Shown: positions 44,738 to 53,837 of the stretch, one piece after another
How positions within the stretch are numbered: the stretch's first letter is position 1
Layout: each line of letters starts with the position of its first letter
From: Pseudoduganella lurida
Lineage (GTDB): Bacteria; Pseudomonadota; Gammaproteobacteria; Burkholderiales; Burkholderiaceae_D
Direction: 5' to 3'
Length of the DNA stretch: 64,000 nucleotides
Assembly: GCF_007830455.1 (NCBI RefSeq)
Contig: NZ_VLLB01000008.1
Coordinates: forward strand, 124,001 to 188,000
Made by a program: the position numbers and the translations under genes
The notes under the pieces: generated by a model
The model's input: the letters and a program-made list of their open reading frames with translations, nothing else
Databases searched by the model: none
Told to the model about the DNA's origin: nothing

Positions 44738-45464
44738 CATTTTATTAGAAGCGTCCGACGCGGCTCGCCCCCATGAGGCTTGCCTGGTGCCGTCATGCCT
44801 GCGTGCCCGACCTTGCGTGCAGCTATGGGGCGTGGACACATTGCGATCCGGCATGCCCGGGATCGACGATCCGGCTGTCCGGCGCAGAGCGTACCGGTGG
44901 GGCGTGGCCGCATCGAAGGGGGCAATAAAGTTGCTTCAAAGCGGGCCGATCGGCAAGGTCAGGGATGCGATGTTCAAGCGGGCCGATCCTGCACGTCTTG
45001 GTGGCAGGCTGGCATCCGCGGAGGGCAGGCCGGAAGGTGCGGTCCGCAGTGCGACGACCGCGGGCCGGGTCGGCGCAGCCGCCAGCCGCCGTCGGGCCGG
45101 CAGATGAAGTCGCGCATCTGCCGGCCCGACCGCTGCCGGATGGCCCGCGATGGGTGGGCGTCTCGACACGTCGCAGGCGCACTGCGGCGAAGCGTCGACA
45201 GGCCGAGCCGGTTGGTCAGGAGGGGGCGGGGTTCGAAGTGGGTGGCGACAGGCGCCGTTGCACGCAACGCAGCGTGCGTCCTGCATGGCGGCCGGCAGGC
45301 GGTGCCGAAGGCTCGCGCCAGGGTGATGTCGGGCAGCGTGCCCGGCGGACAGTGGTCTCGCTCGCGCGGTATCCGCCCGAGAGGTCGGATCGGCCGCTTG
45401 CCGAAGGCAGCGGCCGGCGCATGTCCCGGAGCCTTACGCTGCCGGCCGCGGACGCGCTGTGTCG
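44738..45464. other. GC-rich intergenic region with strong hairpin
   Basis: About 730 bp between the receptor promoter region and the PEP-CTERM gene 3' end. Frames are open on both strands but have no recognisable domain or ribosome site, so no gene is called. A 16-bp perfect inverted repeat lies at 45091-45130. Confidence 0.4.
45091..45130. repeat. 16-bp inverted repeat (hairpin)
   Basis: GTCGGGCCGGCAGATG and its exact complement CATCTGCCGGCCCGAC are separated by eight bases (AAGTCGCG). The hairpin lacks a T-run and is ~330 bp from the nearest gene end. It could be a REP-like element, a protein-binding palindrome or a terminator. Confidence 0.8.
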
Positions 45465-45995
45465 TCAGGCTGCCTGCAGTTCGGCAGCACTCTTGCGGCG
45501 GCGCGACAGGTAGCCGACCATCGGCAGGCCCAGCAGCAGCAGGCCCCACGTTTGTGGCTCCGGCACCGGGCTGATGTTGACGGTGCCCGCATAGCTGGCG
45601 GCTGCCGGCCCCGTGCCACCGTCGCCGATCGTGCCATGCACCGTCAGCACCAGCGGCCCCATGATCGGCGCCATGGACAACGTGCCCCATTCCGTGGTGC
45701 CGTTCGGGCTGAGCGTCAGAGCGAAACCGTTGATGTCGGCGGCGTAGAAGCTCACGTCGGTCGTCGGCAGGAAGCCGATCGTGATCAGGCTGGAGTCCAC
45801 GCTGAAGAAACCCGACGACGGGGCAAGATTGAAGGTGTCCGTGAAGTCGCCCATGGTGAAGTGGGTGACGGCAAACGCTCCCGACAGGGGACCACCGGCA
45901 GCCCCGCCAAGATTGACGTTGGTATTCAGATTGTCCGCATAAACGGATCCTGCTGCAACCAGCATTGCACCAGCCACGAGGCTCTTGATATTCAT
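45465..45995 (-). CDS. PEP-CTERM-anchored exported protein (FxDxF type)
   Basis: A 176-residue protein with a signal peptide (NIKSLVAGAMLVAAGSVYA), a FxDxF-like motif (FTMGDFTDTFNL) and a C-terminal sorting signal: VPEPQTWGLLLLGLPMVGYL followed by RRRK. Such proteins are processed by exosortase (EpsH/XrtA-type) and displayed in or released into exopolysaccharide. The start at 45995 follows CAGGAGAAA; an in-frame extension upstream has no ribosome site. No exosortase gene is in the window. Confidence 0.9.
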   Translation of the reverse strand: MNIKSLVAGAMLVAAGSVYADNLNTNVNLGGAAGGPLSGAFAVTHFTMGDFTDTFNLAPSSGFFSVDSSLITIGFLPTTDVSFYAADINGFALTLSPNGTTEWGTLSMAPIMGPLVLTVHGTIGDGGTGPAAASYAGTVNISPVPEPQTWGLLLLGLPMVGYLSRRRKSAAELQAA

Positions 45996-46805
45996 CGCAT
46001 TTTCTCCTGAAAGCCACGGCCATCCGCGGCACACGTCGCAACCTTACTCGAGTGCAGATAAAAAGGGGGTACCAGAAGTGTCACATCCGTGTGGCATCTT
46101 GATTCAAGGAAAAACGTACGGCGATTTCAATGGCCGAGGTAACGATAATTGACAAGCCAATTCAATGGCTTGCGCGGCAGCCGGGTAAAAATGCCGTTGC
46201 GATGACGGGTCGATCCAAGGGGATAAAAGACGGGAAATGCCAGCAGATATCCTGGCTTTTTTTTATTCGGGGTGTCCGAAATTTTCCACAAGGGCGCATC
46301 TCTGGCTCATTCGGCCTTATTCGGCATCCAACGGGCGCATTGGCGCATGCGCAGCCAGATCAGCATGCACGCCGCATTCCGGGCGGTGCATGGCATGGAT
46401 GCGTGGCCACCGGCCGGGCTGCACGTTCCGAGCTGATCGTGACATCCGCCGGTTTTGCCGATTCAGCCCCCGCTGGTTTATCTTTGCCGCGCGCAGCGTG
46501 ATTCATTTTCGGGAATGCATTATCTGGAAGGCCGAAGTTATTATTGTTTCTATCGTTCAATAATGCGCCGAGCGATTATCGCCCTGTCGCGTTGCAGGAA
46601 TGGGCAAAGTTTTTTCAAACGTGCTGAACAGTAGTAGTAGGCCGGCCGTTCCTCCTTTATAGTGACGTGGGATCGAGGCAGTGGCGCGGCCATTCATTCA
46701 GCATTGGATGGTTCAGCTATTTTTTCGACGATAAAAGCGCGCACAGGGGAAGTTGCCTTCCGCTGTAGAACGCGATGACAACAGGCGACGCTTCCGATAT
46801 TCATC
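45996..46805. other. intergenic region between PEP-CTERM gene and sigma54 activator
   Basis: About 810 bp with divergent promoters expected. I looked for sigma54 -24/-12 elements on both strands and found none convincing. No gene is supportable. Confidence 0.4.
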
Positions 46806-48140
46806 ATGATGAACAAAAAACTTCTCGGCATTCCGCTCGGGAGTCGGGAAGGCAAGGCCGCGCTGGCACTCACGCGCGACTTCGACACGGTTCTGGCACG
46901 CGACCTGGACCATGCGGAAACGCTGCTGAGAACGCGCAGCTTCCTGCTCGGCGTGATCGAAGTCGGTGCGCCGGCCCCGCTGGCGGAGGTCGAACAATTT
47001 CTTCGTGAACATTCGTGGGTGACCTGGATCGCGCTCTGTCGAGACGATGCGCTGCTCGACCAGCGCTGGCGGCGCCTCGTGCACGCCCACTGCATGGATT
47101 TCCACACGCACCCGGTGGATGCGACCCGCTTCGGCCATACCCTCGGTCATGCGCAAGGCTTCGCCGAACTGGGCGACGTGGCACCCCGGCGGACGGAGGG
47201 GGATGACATGAAGATCACCGGCAGCAGCCCGGCCATCGTCGCGCTGCGGCGCCAGCTGTTGCGCGTGGCCGCGGCGGAAGCGTCGGTGCTGATCTGGGGC
47301 GAGAGCGGCACCGGCAAGGAACTGGCGGCGCGCGCCGTGCACGAACAGTCGGCACGACGCGGCGGACCGTTCGTCGCGATCAACTGCGGGGCGATTCCGG
47401 CCACGCTGATCCAGTCCGAACTGTTCGGCCACGAGCGGGGCGCCTTCACGGGCGCGGACAAGGGACGGACCGGGCTCATCGAATCGGCCGCCGGCGGCAC
47501 CGTGTTCCTCGACGAGATCGCGGACCTGCCGCTGGACATGCAGGCCAACCTGCTGCGCTTTCTGCAGGAGAAAACCATCCATCGCCTGGGCGGCACGAAA
47601 CCGGTGACGGTGGACGTGCGCGTGGTCGCCGCCTCGCACGTGCGGCTGCAGGATGCCGTGTCGCGCGGGGCATTCCGGGAAGACCTGCTGTACCGCCTGA
47701 ACGTGCTGTCCGTGGAAATGCCGCCGCTGCGCGACCGGGCCGACGATCTGCAAGCCCTGGCGGAAACCTTCTTCCAGGATTACGCACGGGAACGGGCCGC
47801 CGGCGTCAGGGGCTTTTCTCCCGGCGCGCTGGCGGCATTGCGCGCGCACCACTGGCCGGGCAATGTGCGCGAGCTGCTCAACCGGGTCAGGCGCGCCTCC
47901 GTCATGGCGGAAGGGCGCACGATCAGCGCCCAGGACCTGGGGCTGGCCAGCGACAGCTGTGCGGCGCAGCGGCTCCATCACACGCGCGCCCATGCGGATC
48001 GGCTGGCCATCAAGGCGGGGCTGTTGGCCGGCAAGACCATTACCCAGCTGGCGCTCGAGCTGGGCATTTCACGCATGACGCTGTACCGCCTGATGGCCAA
48101 GTACGACATCGAGACCCAGGTGCGGAAACGTCATTGCTGA
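46806..48140 (+). CDS. sigma54-dependent transcriptional activator
   Basis: A 444-residue enhancer-binding protein. The N-terminal ~130 residues resemble a degenerate receiver without an obvious phosphoacceptor Asp. The central AAA+ domain has Walker A GESGTGKE, the sigma54-contact loop GAFTGA, Walker B FLDEI, and an arginine-finger region. The C-terminal helix-turn-helix ([21 protein letters not shown]) is Fis-like. The layout recalls VpsR-type regulators of matrix genes. It lies between a PEP-CTERM gene and the Fap-like export operon and is the best candidate regulator of either. This is inferred from position. Confidence 0.92.
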   Translation: MMNKKLLGIPLGSREGKAALALTRDFDTVLARDLDHAETLLRTRSFLLGVIEVGAPAPLAEVEQFLREHSWVTWIALCRDDALLDQRWRRLVHAHCMDFHTHPVDATRFGHTLGHAQGFAELGDVAPRRTEGDDMKITGSSPAIVALRRQLLRVAAAEASVLIWGESGTGKELAARAVHEQSARRGGPFVAINCGAIPATLIQSELFGHERGAFTGADKGRTGLIESAAGGTVFLDEIADLPLDMQANLLRFLQEKTIHRLGGTKPVTVDVRVVAASHVRLQDAVSRGAFREDLLYRLNVLSVEMPPLRDRADDLQALAETFFQDYARERAAGVRGFSPGALAALRAHHWPGNVRELLNRVRRASVMAEGRTISAQDLGLASDSCAAQRLHHTRAHADRLAIKAGLLAGKTITQLALELGISRMTLYRLMAKYDIETQVRKRHC

Positions 48141-48530
48141 AGCATGTGTTCGCTCAGCGATACCGGCCCGGCTGCGCGGTCCGGTGGCGCCGTCATGGGG
48201 GCGAACCGGCATTTTCGTGGCCGCCGCCCACGCCTGTCGCGTCACATGTGTTCGGTGGCGCGGAAACTGTCACCCTGGCGTGACAGCCCTCCAACTACCC
48301 GTTTCCCTATGACGAGCTGAGCCGTTAGCAGTTCGGGCACCGCAGGCTCGTATCGTGCAAGTGACAAACGGGACCCGGTCGGGGCCGCCGCACAATCTTG
48401 CGACGCAAAATACTCCGCATTTTCAAGATGTTACGAGTGCAAATATCGATGGCATCAAGCTTGCACTGATGTGGTTGCTGGGAACGACGTTTTCCGGAGA
48501 TGCCTTGGCCAACCAATCAGTGAGGATCAG
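48141..48530. other. upstream region of glycine-rich protein operon
   Basis: About 390 bp that should hold the promoter of the Fap-like operon. No canonical sigma54 promoter with correct spacing was found. TTGCAC and TTGCT elements near 48460-48480 are eight rather than five bases apart. No gene is seen. Confidence 0.4.
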
Positions 48531-50570
48531 ATGAAACAAACCATGCTTGCCGCAGCAATCGCACTCGCCTTCAATCTTGGCGCCCATGCCCAAACCACCC
48601 CGACGCAAAGCGGCGCGGGAGCACACGCCAGCGACAGCGCCTCGGCCGTGCAAGACAGCAGCAGCAACCGGAACAACGACAGCAGCCAGGCCAACAACAA
48701 TGACAACGACAGCAGTTCCAATCGCGACAACGACCAGCGCCAGGCCAATGCCAACAACAACAGCAGCGGTGCCGCGCACGCGGCGGCGGCCGGTGCCGCT
48801 GCGGCCAACAATGGCGCCAGCGCCACGTCCAGCGTCGCCAATGCATTCAACACCTCCACCGCCACCGCCATCAGCACGCTGACGGGCACCGTGACGGGCA
48901 ACAACGTCCAGCACATCGGCAACATGGCCACCAACAGCGGCAGTGCCAGTGGCGGCAATGCCAGCGGCGGCACGGGCGGCGCGGCCGGTGGCGGTAACGC
49001 CTCGGCCACCGGTGGCACGGGCGCGAGCGGGCACGGCGGCAGCGGTGCCGCCGGCGCAACGGGCGGTGTCGCCAGCAACGGCAACGTGGCCGGCGGCGCC
49101 TCGCATGGCGGCGCGGCCGACGGCGGGTCGGCGACCAGCGGCGCCACGTATGCCGGCACCGGCGGCAGTGGCGGCGCGGCCCATGGCGGCATGTCCGGCA
49201 GCGGTGGCGCGGGCGGCAGCGGCGGCACCGGTGGCACGGGCGGCAGCAGCTCGGATGGCTATGGCGGCGCCGGCGGCAGCGGCGCGGCCGGTGGCCAGGG
49301 CACGGGCGGTTCGGGCGGACTGGCCGGCACCGCCACGGGCGGCAGCGGCGGCAACAGCGGTGGTGCGACCGGCGGTCAGGGCGGCAGCGGCGGCTACACG
49401 GGCGCCGCCACCGGTGGCATGGGTGGCACGGGCGGCAGCGGCGCGTCGGGCGGCAGTGGTGGCACGGGCGGCGCCGGCGGTGCCGGCGGCGGTTCGGGCA
49501 CGGGCGACACGGGCGCCACCAGCACGGCGCACGCGGGAAGCGGCACCGGGGGCAGCGGTCCTGGCGGCATGGCCACGGGCGGTGCCGGCAGCGGCGGGAC
49601 AGGCACCGGTGCGGGGGCAACGAGCGGCACCACGACGGCAGGCAATACAAGTGGCACGCCGGGTGGCACGCCGGGCGGCACGCCGGGCGACACGGGCGGC
49701 GGCACGCCGGGCAACCAGAGTGGCACCGGTACCAGCGGCCTGGCGACGGGCGGCAGCGGCACCGGCGCGTCCGGCAGCGGTGGCACGGCCACCGCCGGCA
49801 CGGGAACGGGCGGCGCCGGCAGCGGTGGCGCCGGCACGACGGGGGCGAATACGGCCACGGCCGGTGCCAGCACGGCGGGCGCGGGTGGCGCGGGTGCGGC
49901 CGGCGGCGCGGGTGCCGCGGGTGGTTCCGGTGCGGCCGGCGGCTCGGGTGCTGCCGGTACCAACACGGCAGGTGCGGGTGCGGCAGGCGGCGACAACACC
50001 TCGGGTGCCGGCGGCGCCGGCGCCACGGCCAGCACGGCGGGTGGTGCCGGCGCGACCGGCACCGGTGGTGCGGGCGGCAGCGGTGCCACGGGCGGCGCGG
50101 GCTCGAGTACCGCCGGCAACGGTGCGGCGGGTGCGGCAGGCGGCACGGGCGGGACCAGCGGCACGGCCTCCAACACGGCCGGTACCGGTGCCGCGGGCGG
50201 TGCGGCAACGGGCGGTTCGGCAACGGCCGGCACGACCACGGGTGGTGCCGGTACGGGCGGCGCCGCGACCAATGGCAATGCCACGGCCGGCAATGGCGGC
50301 ACGGGCGGCAGCGGCGGCAGCGGCATGGGTGGCGCCGGCGGTGCGACGGGGGCCACGACAGCGGCGGCCACCGGTGGCGCGGGTGCCAGCGGGACCGGCG
50401 GCATGGGCGGCACGAACAGCGTCAGCGCGGGCGTGTTCAATATGTCGAACACGATGAGCGGTGTCGCGCAGTCGGCGGCCGGCATCTCCATGATCAGCCA
50501 GAGCAGCGGTATCAGCTCGCTGGTCCAGCAGAGCATCAACGTGCAGGCCAACCTCGGCGTCGGCAAGTAA
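48531..50570 (+). CDS. secreted glycine-rich repeat protein, candidate Fap-system substrate
   Basis: A 679-residue protein with a signal peptide (KQTMLAAAIALAFNLGAHA), then a Ser/Asn/Asp-rich segment (NRNNDSSQANNNDNDSSSN), then about 520 residues of Gly/Ala/Thr/Ser repeats (GGTGGAGG, GTPGGTPGGTPG, GGSGAAGGSGAAG), and a distinct C terminus (FNMSNTMSGVAQSAAG, then QSSGISSLVQQSINVQ). No Cys is seen in the repeat region. It heads an operon encoding a C39 peptidase and a FapF-like porin, so it is probably exported through that porin and may form fibres or a matrix. It occupies the place of FapB/FapC but its sequence is unlike theirs. The start has GTGAGGATC. Confidence 0.8.
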   Translation: MKQTMLAAAIALAFNLGAHAQTTPTQSGAGAHASDSASAVQDSSSNRNNDSSQANNNDNDSSSNRDNDQRQANANNNSSGAAHAAAAGAAAANNGASATSSVANAFNTSTATAISTLTGTVTGNNVQHIGNMATNSGSASGGNASGGTGGAAGGGNASATGGTGASGHGGSGAAGATGGVASNGNVAGGASHGGAADGGSATSGATYAGTGGSGGAAHGGMSGSGGAGGSGGTGGTGGSSSDGYGGAGGSGAAGGQGTGGSGGLAGTATGGSGGNSGGATGGQGGSGGYTGAATGGMGGTGGSGASGGSGGTGGAGGAGGGSGTGDTGATSTAHAGSGTGGSGPGGMATGGAGSGGTGTGAGATSGTTTAGNTSGTPGGTPGGTPGDTGGGTPGNQSGTGTSGLATGGSGTGASGSGGTATAGTGTGGAGSGGAGTTGANTATAGASTAGAGGAGAAGGAGAAGGSGAAGGSGAAGTNTAGAGAAGGDNTSGAGGAGATASTAGGAGATGTGGAGGSGATGGAGSSTAGNGAAGAAGGTGGTSGTASNTAGTGAAGGAATGGSATAGTTTGGAGTGGAATNGNATAGNGGTGGSGGSGMGGAGGATGATTAAATGGAGASGTGGMGGTNSVSAGVFNMSNTMSGVAQSAAGISMISQSSGISSLVQQSINVQANLGVGK

Positions 50571-50578
50571 GTCCCTCC

Positions 50579-50602
50579 CTGGCCGGCCTTCGTGCCGGCC
50601 AG
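50579..50602 (+). terminator. hairpin between glycine-rich gene and export genes
   Basis: CTGGCCGGC and GCCGGCCAG with a six-base loop form a perfect stem nine bases after the stop. There is no T-run. It may act as a partial terminator or RNA-stabilising element, giving more of the first product than of the export machinery. Confidence 0.65.
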
Positions 50603-50655
50603 GCGACAGCCACGGTCCGTGCTGCGGGCCGTGGTGTTCACTCAAAGGAGGGCAT

Positions 50656-51117
50656 ATGCATGCAGAACGAGATACGCCACGGGCCATCGGCCCGCTGCGG
50701 CGACTGGTATGTGTGGCCGGCGTCGTGGTGCTGGCGGCCCATTGCCTGGCCGCGCAGGGACAGCCAAGCGGCGCACCCGCGACCCCGCGCACCGACTTGC
50801 CCGCTCCGTCGACCGGCGTGACGGTGCCGCCCGAACCGGCAGCATTGCCGGCAGCTTCGAGCCCGCAGCGCCAGGCCGCACCGGCCATCGCGGACGAACG
50901 GCTGGCCGAACTGCGCGGCGGCACGGACACGCCGTGGAGCGACATGAAACTCAATGGCACGGTGGGCGGCAACGCGGCGACCAATGTCGTCACCGGCGCC
51001 AATATCATTACCGATGGGGCGTTCAGCAACGCATCCGGCCTGCCGATGGTGATCCAGAATTCCGGCGCCAATGTGCTGATCCAGAACGCCACCATCGTCA
51101 ACGTGCAATTCAAATGA
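50656..51117 (+). CDS. small exported protein of Fap-like operon
   Basis: A 153-residue protein with an N-terminal hydrophobic segment (LVCVAGVVVLAAHCLAAQ), a Pro/Ala-rich linker, a short DERLAELRGG motif, and a C terminus NSGANVLIQNATIVNVQF similar in pattern to the C terminus of the glycine-rich protein. An AAAGGAGGG ribosome site precedes the ATG. The stop overlaps the start of the C39 peptidase gene. It is a candidate minor fibre subunit or nucleator (FapB-like role), inferred from position. Confidence 0.75.
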   Translation: MHAERDTPRAIGPLRRLVCVAGVVVLAAHCLAAQGQPSGAPATPRTDLPAPSTGVTVPPEPAALPAASSPQRQAAPAIADERLAELRGGTDTPWSDMKLNGTVGGNAATNVVTGANIITDGAFSNASGLPMVIQNSGANVLIQNATIVNVQFK

Positions 51118-51812
51118 CGGCGCACTGGCGGGTGGTCTGCATGACGGCCTCCCTCATGGCCTCCATCATGGCCTGCATTGCGCCGGCCTGTGCGGCCGAC
51201 CTGCCGCTGGCAGGGGGCGGGCCGGTACGCGTGCAGGTGAAAAGCATGAAGGAGGCGCGCTTTGCCTCGACGGTACGGCAGCAGTTCGATTTCAGCTGCG
51301 GCTCGGCCGCGCTGGCCACGCTGCTCACCTACCACTACGGTTACCAGGTCACCGAACAGCAGACCTTTGCCGAGATGTTCCAGCGCGGCGACCAGGCACG
51401 CATCCGCCGCGAAGGTTTTTCGCTGCTGGACATGAAGAATTACCTGGCCGCCCACGGCTTCCGGGCCGACGGCTTCCAGCAGCCGCTCGACGACCTGGCC
51501 AGGGCGGGTTTTCCGGCCATCGTGCTGGTCGCCGAGCGGGGCTACCACCACTTCGTCGTCGTCAAGGGCGTGCAGGACGGCCGGGTGCTGCTGGGCGATC
51601 CGGCCGGCGGCACCCGCGCCATGCCCCGCGCGACGTTCGAGGGTATCTGGCTCAACCAGCTGCTGTTCGTCATCCACGACCGGCCGGGCCAGGCCCGTTT
51701 CAACACGCGCGAGGACTGGTCCGCGGCACCCCGCCTGCAGCCCGCGCTGGCACTGGACCGCGACAGCCTGCAGCGCATCACGCTGCCCAAGTTCGACGCG
51801 GGCGATTACTGA
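51114..51812 (+). CDS. C39-family peptidase, FapD-like
   Basis: A 232-residue exported cysteine peptidase of the C39 (bacteriocin-processing) family. The catalytic Cys is in DFSCGSAALATLL, the His in YHHFVVVKG and the Asp in LLGDPAGG. A signal segment (ASLMASIMACIAPACAA) precedes it. FapD of the Pseudomonas functional-amyloid operon is a periplasmic C39 peptidase needed for fibre export. The gene order here (substrate, C39 peptidase, small protein, porin) is the same. The start at 51114 overlaps the upstream stop (ATGA). Confidence 0.9.
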   Translation: MTAHWRVVCMTASLMASIMACIAPACAADLPLAGGGPVRVQVKSMKEARFASTVRQQFDFSCGSAALATLLTYHYGYQVTEQQTFAEMFQRGDQARIRREGFSLLDMKNYLAAHGFRADGFQQPLDDLARAGFPAIVLVAERGYHHFVVVKGVQDGRVLLGDPAGGTRAMPRATFEGIWLNQLLFVIHDRPGQARFNTREDWSAAPRLQPALALDRDSLQRITLPKFDAGDY

Positions 51813-51828
51813 TGAAAGCGAGCCAACG

Positions 51829-52296
51829 ATGAAAATCCTTCTGCCGATCCTGTGCGCGATGTGGTGCACGCCGCCCGCGCTCGCCCAGCAGGCGCCCGAC
51901 GCCTGGCGCCAGGTCGATGACATCATCCTGGGCGCGGCGCGCGGCGGTTTCGATGCCGGCGACGGCCTGCTGGTGTCGTTGTCCGTGGGTCGCCTGCTGA
52001 GCCTGAACGGGAGCACGGTCGCCAGCAGCCAGCTGGTCGTCCCCGATGTCGCCCGGGCGGCCGCCAGCGGTGCCGGACTGGCCTCCTTCCAGGCCTTCCA
52101 GGCCGGCGCCGGCGATGCGCTGCAGAGGGCCGGCACGCCGATGGCCGGGCTGGTGCTGCAGAACGGCGCCAGCGACCAGCTGATCCGCGCCCAGACGACG
52201 ATCGACGCCACGGTCAACAGCCTGGCCGTGCTGAAGAACCTCAACTTCGGCGACAGCCTGCGCCAGGCACTGGCGGTCCCGATCGTCCCGCGCTGA
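51829..52296 (+). CDS. small exported protein in FapE position
   Basis: A 155-residue protein with signal peptide (ILLPILCAMWCTPPALA). The rest is rich in Ala/Gly/Ser and contains GLVLQNGASDQLIRAQTTIDATVNS, echoing the Q-x-S/A-G...L-I/V motif at the C termini of the two other secreted proteins. It lies between the C39 peptidase and the porin, where fapE is in Pseudomonas. Sequence similarity to FapE itself cannot be judged by eye. It is possibly a minor fibre component. Confidence 0.7.
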   Translation: MKILLPILCAMWCTPPALAQQAPDAWRQVDDIILGAARGGFDAGDGLLVSLSVGRLLSLNGSTVASSQLVVPDVARAAASGAGLASFQAFQAGAGDALQRAGTPMAGLVLQNGASDQLIRAQTTIDATVNSLAVLKNLNFGDSLRQALAVPIVPR

Positions 52297-52319
52297 CCGC
52301 ATCCACCTGGAGGAAACGC

Positions 52320-53783
52320 ATGCCCCTTGTCCCGACCCTGCGCGCCGGCACCGCCGGCCTGACCCTGTTGATGTCCCATGCGTTCGCGCAGGAGGTGGCG
52401 GCAGCGCCGGACCAGCCGCCTGCGGCGGCGGCGGCGACGCAACTGACGCCGCCACCGAGCACGCAACCGAGCACGCAACCGAGCACGCAACTGACGACGC
52501 AACTGACGACGCAGCTGAAAACCGAGCTGCGCGAGCTGCAGCGGGAACTGGCCGAACAGCGCGCGCTGCTGCAGCAGTTGCGCGGCGAACTCGGGGCGAT
52601 TGCCGAGCAGCGGCAGGCGTCACCCGCAGTACCGGCGGACGGTGCCGGACCGGTCCGGCGTCCGCTGGCCAGCGCGGTCCTCGAATCGCTGCGCGGCGCC
52701 GGTGGCGCACCACAGGCGCAACCCCTGCCGCCGCTGCAGGCACCGGGGCAGGGACCGGCCGCACCCGCACCTGCCGCCCAGGCCAGCGCACCTGCGGTTG
52801 GCCAGGCGCCATCGGGCGACAGCCGGCCGCCCGCCGTGGCACCGCTGTTCGAGGCGCCCGGCGTGCTGACCGCGCGCGGCAGCTACGTGCTGGAGCCGTC
52901 GTTCCAGTTCGGCTACTCGTCCAGCAACCGCGTGGCGCTGGTGGGTTACACCATCATCCCGGCGCTGCTGGTCGGCCTGGTGGATGTCCGCGAGGTCAAG
53001 CGCAACAGCTTCACCGGCGCGCTGACGGGCCGCTACGGCCTGACCAACCGCACCGAACTCGAATTGCGCGTGCCGTATGTGTACCGCTCCGACTCCACCG
53101 TGAGCCGCGAGCTGTTTACCGGCACCGCCGTCGAACGGGTGTTCGCGACCAGCGGCCGCGCGCTGGGCGACGTGGAGCTGTCGCTGCGCCACCAGCTCAA
53201 TGACGGCGGCATCGACCAGGCGTACTACATCGCCGGCCTGCGGGTCAAGACCCGCACGGGGCGCGATCCGTTCGAGGTCGTCACCGATTGCACGCAGCGC
53301 TGCGTGGGCCAGAACGCCACGGGCACGGGGCTGCCGCTCGACCTGCCGACCGGTTCCGGCTTCTATGGCGTGCAGCCCAGCCTGACCTGGCTGTTTCCGT
53401 CCGACCCGGCGATTTTCTTCGGCAGCGTCAGCTACCTGCACACCATCAAGCGCAAGGACGTGTCGCGCGAAGTGCTCAATGGCGAGATGGAGTGGCTGGG
53501 CGAGATCAAGCCGGGCGGCGTGTTCGGTTTCAACTTCGGCATGGGCCTGGCGCTGAACGAGAAGGCCTCGCTCAGCCTCGGCTACGACCACAGCTCGATG
53601 GCGCGCACCAGGCAGGATGGCGTGCCGGTGCCCGGTTCCGTGCGCACCCAGCTGGGGACCTTGCTGATGGGGTTTTCCTACCGGCTGACCAGCCAGCGCA
53701 CGCTCAATGTCACGGTCGGGGCGGGGCTCACGCAGGACACGCCGGACGTGTCGCTGTCGGTGCGCCTGCCCGTCAACTTCTAG
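52320..53783 (+). CDS. FapF-like outer-membrane porin with N-terminal coiled coil
   Basis: A 487-residue protein with a signal peptide (ending SHAFAQ), a low-complexity linker with PSTQ and LTTQ repeats, a coiled coil (LKTELRELQRELAEQRALLQQLRGELGAIAEQ), a second Pro/Ala linker, and a ~310-residue beta-barrel from SYVLEPSFQFGYSSSN to a terminal Phe (SVRLPVNF). FapF, the secretion pore of the Pseudomonas amyloid system, has this order: coiled coil, linker, 12-strand barrel. A GGAGGAAACG ribosome site supports the start. The linker is encoded by 12-base tandem repeats at about 52453-52512. Confidence 0.85.
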   Translation: MPLVPTLRAGTAGLTLLMSHAFAQEVAAAPDQPPAAAAATQLTPPPSTQPSTQPSTQLTTQLTTQLKTELRELQRELAEQRALLQQLRGELGAIAEQRQASPAVPADGAGPVRRPLASAVLESLRGAGGAPQAQPLPPLQAPGQGPAAPAPAAQASAPAVGQAPSGDSRPPAVAPLFEAPGVLTARGSYVLEPSFQFGYSSSNRVALVGYTIIPALLVGLVDVREVKRNSFTGALTGRYGLTNRTELELRVPYVYRSDSTVSRELFTGTAVERVFATSGRALGDVELSLRHQLNDGGIDQAYYIAGLRVKTRTGRDPFEVVTDCTQRCVGQNATGTGLPLDLPTGSGFYGVQPSLTWLFPSDPAIFFGSVSYLHTIKRKDVSREVLNGEMEWLGEIKPGGVFGFNFGMGLALNEKASLSLGYDHSSMARTRQDGVPVPGSVRTQLGTLLMGFSYRLTSQRTLNVTVGAGLTQDTPDVSLSVRLPVNF

Positions 53784-53792
53784 GCGCTTGCC

Positions 53793-53824
53793 GGGCGGCG
53801 CTGGCTCGTTGCGCAGCGCCGCCC
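53793..53824. terminator. hairpin between convergent genes
   Basis: GGGCGGCGCTG and CAGCGCCGCCC form an 11-bp perfect stem 10 bases after the porin stop and 14 bases before the end of the convergent SDR gene. It is a likely bidirectional terminator. Confidence 0.65.
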
Positions 53825-53837
53825 GCACCGGACCTTC

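Noticed and set aside
44592-45107. A 171-codon open frame in the region after the receptor promoter
   Set aside because: It spans the AT-rich regulatory region and then GC-rich DNA, with no ribosome site or domain; composition changes abruptly inside it.
46035-46805. sigma54 promoter for the PEP-CTERM or activator gene
   Set aside because: Candidate GG/GC elements do not have the required spacing on either strand.
48423-52502. A 1359-codon open frame on the minus strand across the Fap-like operon
   Set aside because: It is the antisense of the GC-rich glycine repeats and neighbouring genes; its product is low-complexity Arg/Ala/Thr sequence with no domain, while the plus-strand genes have signal peptides, ribosome sites and motifs.
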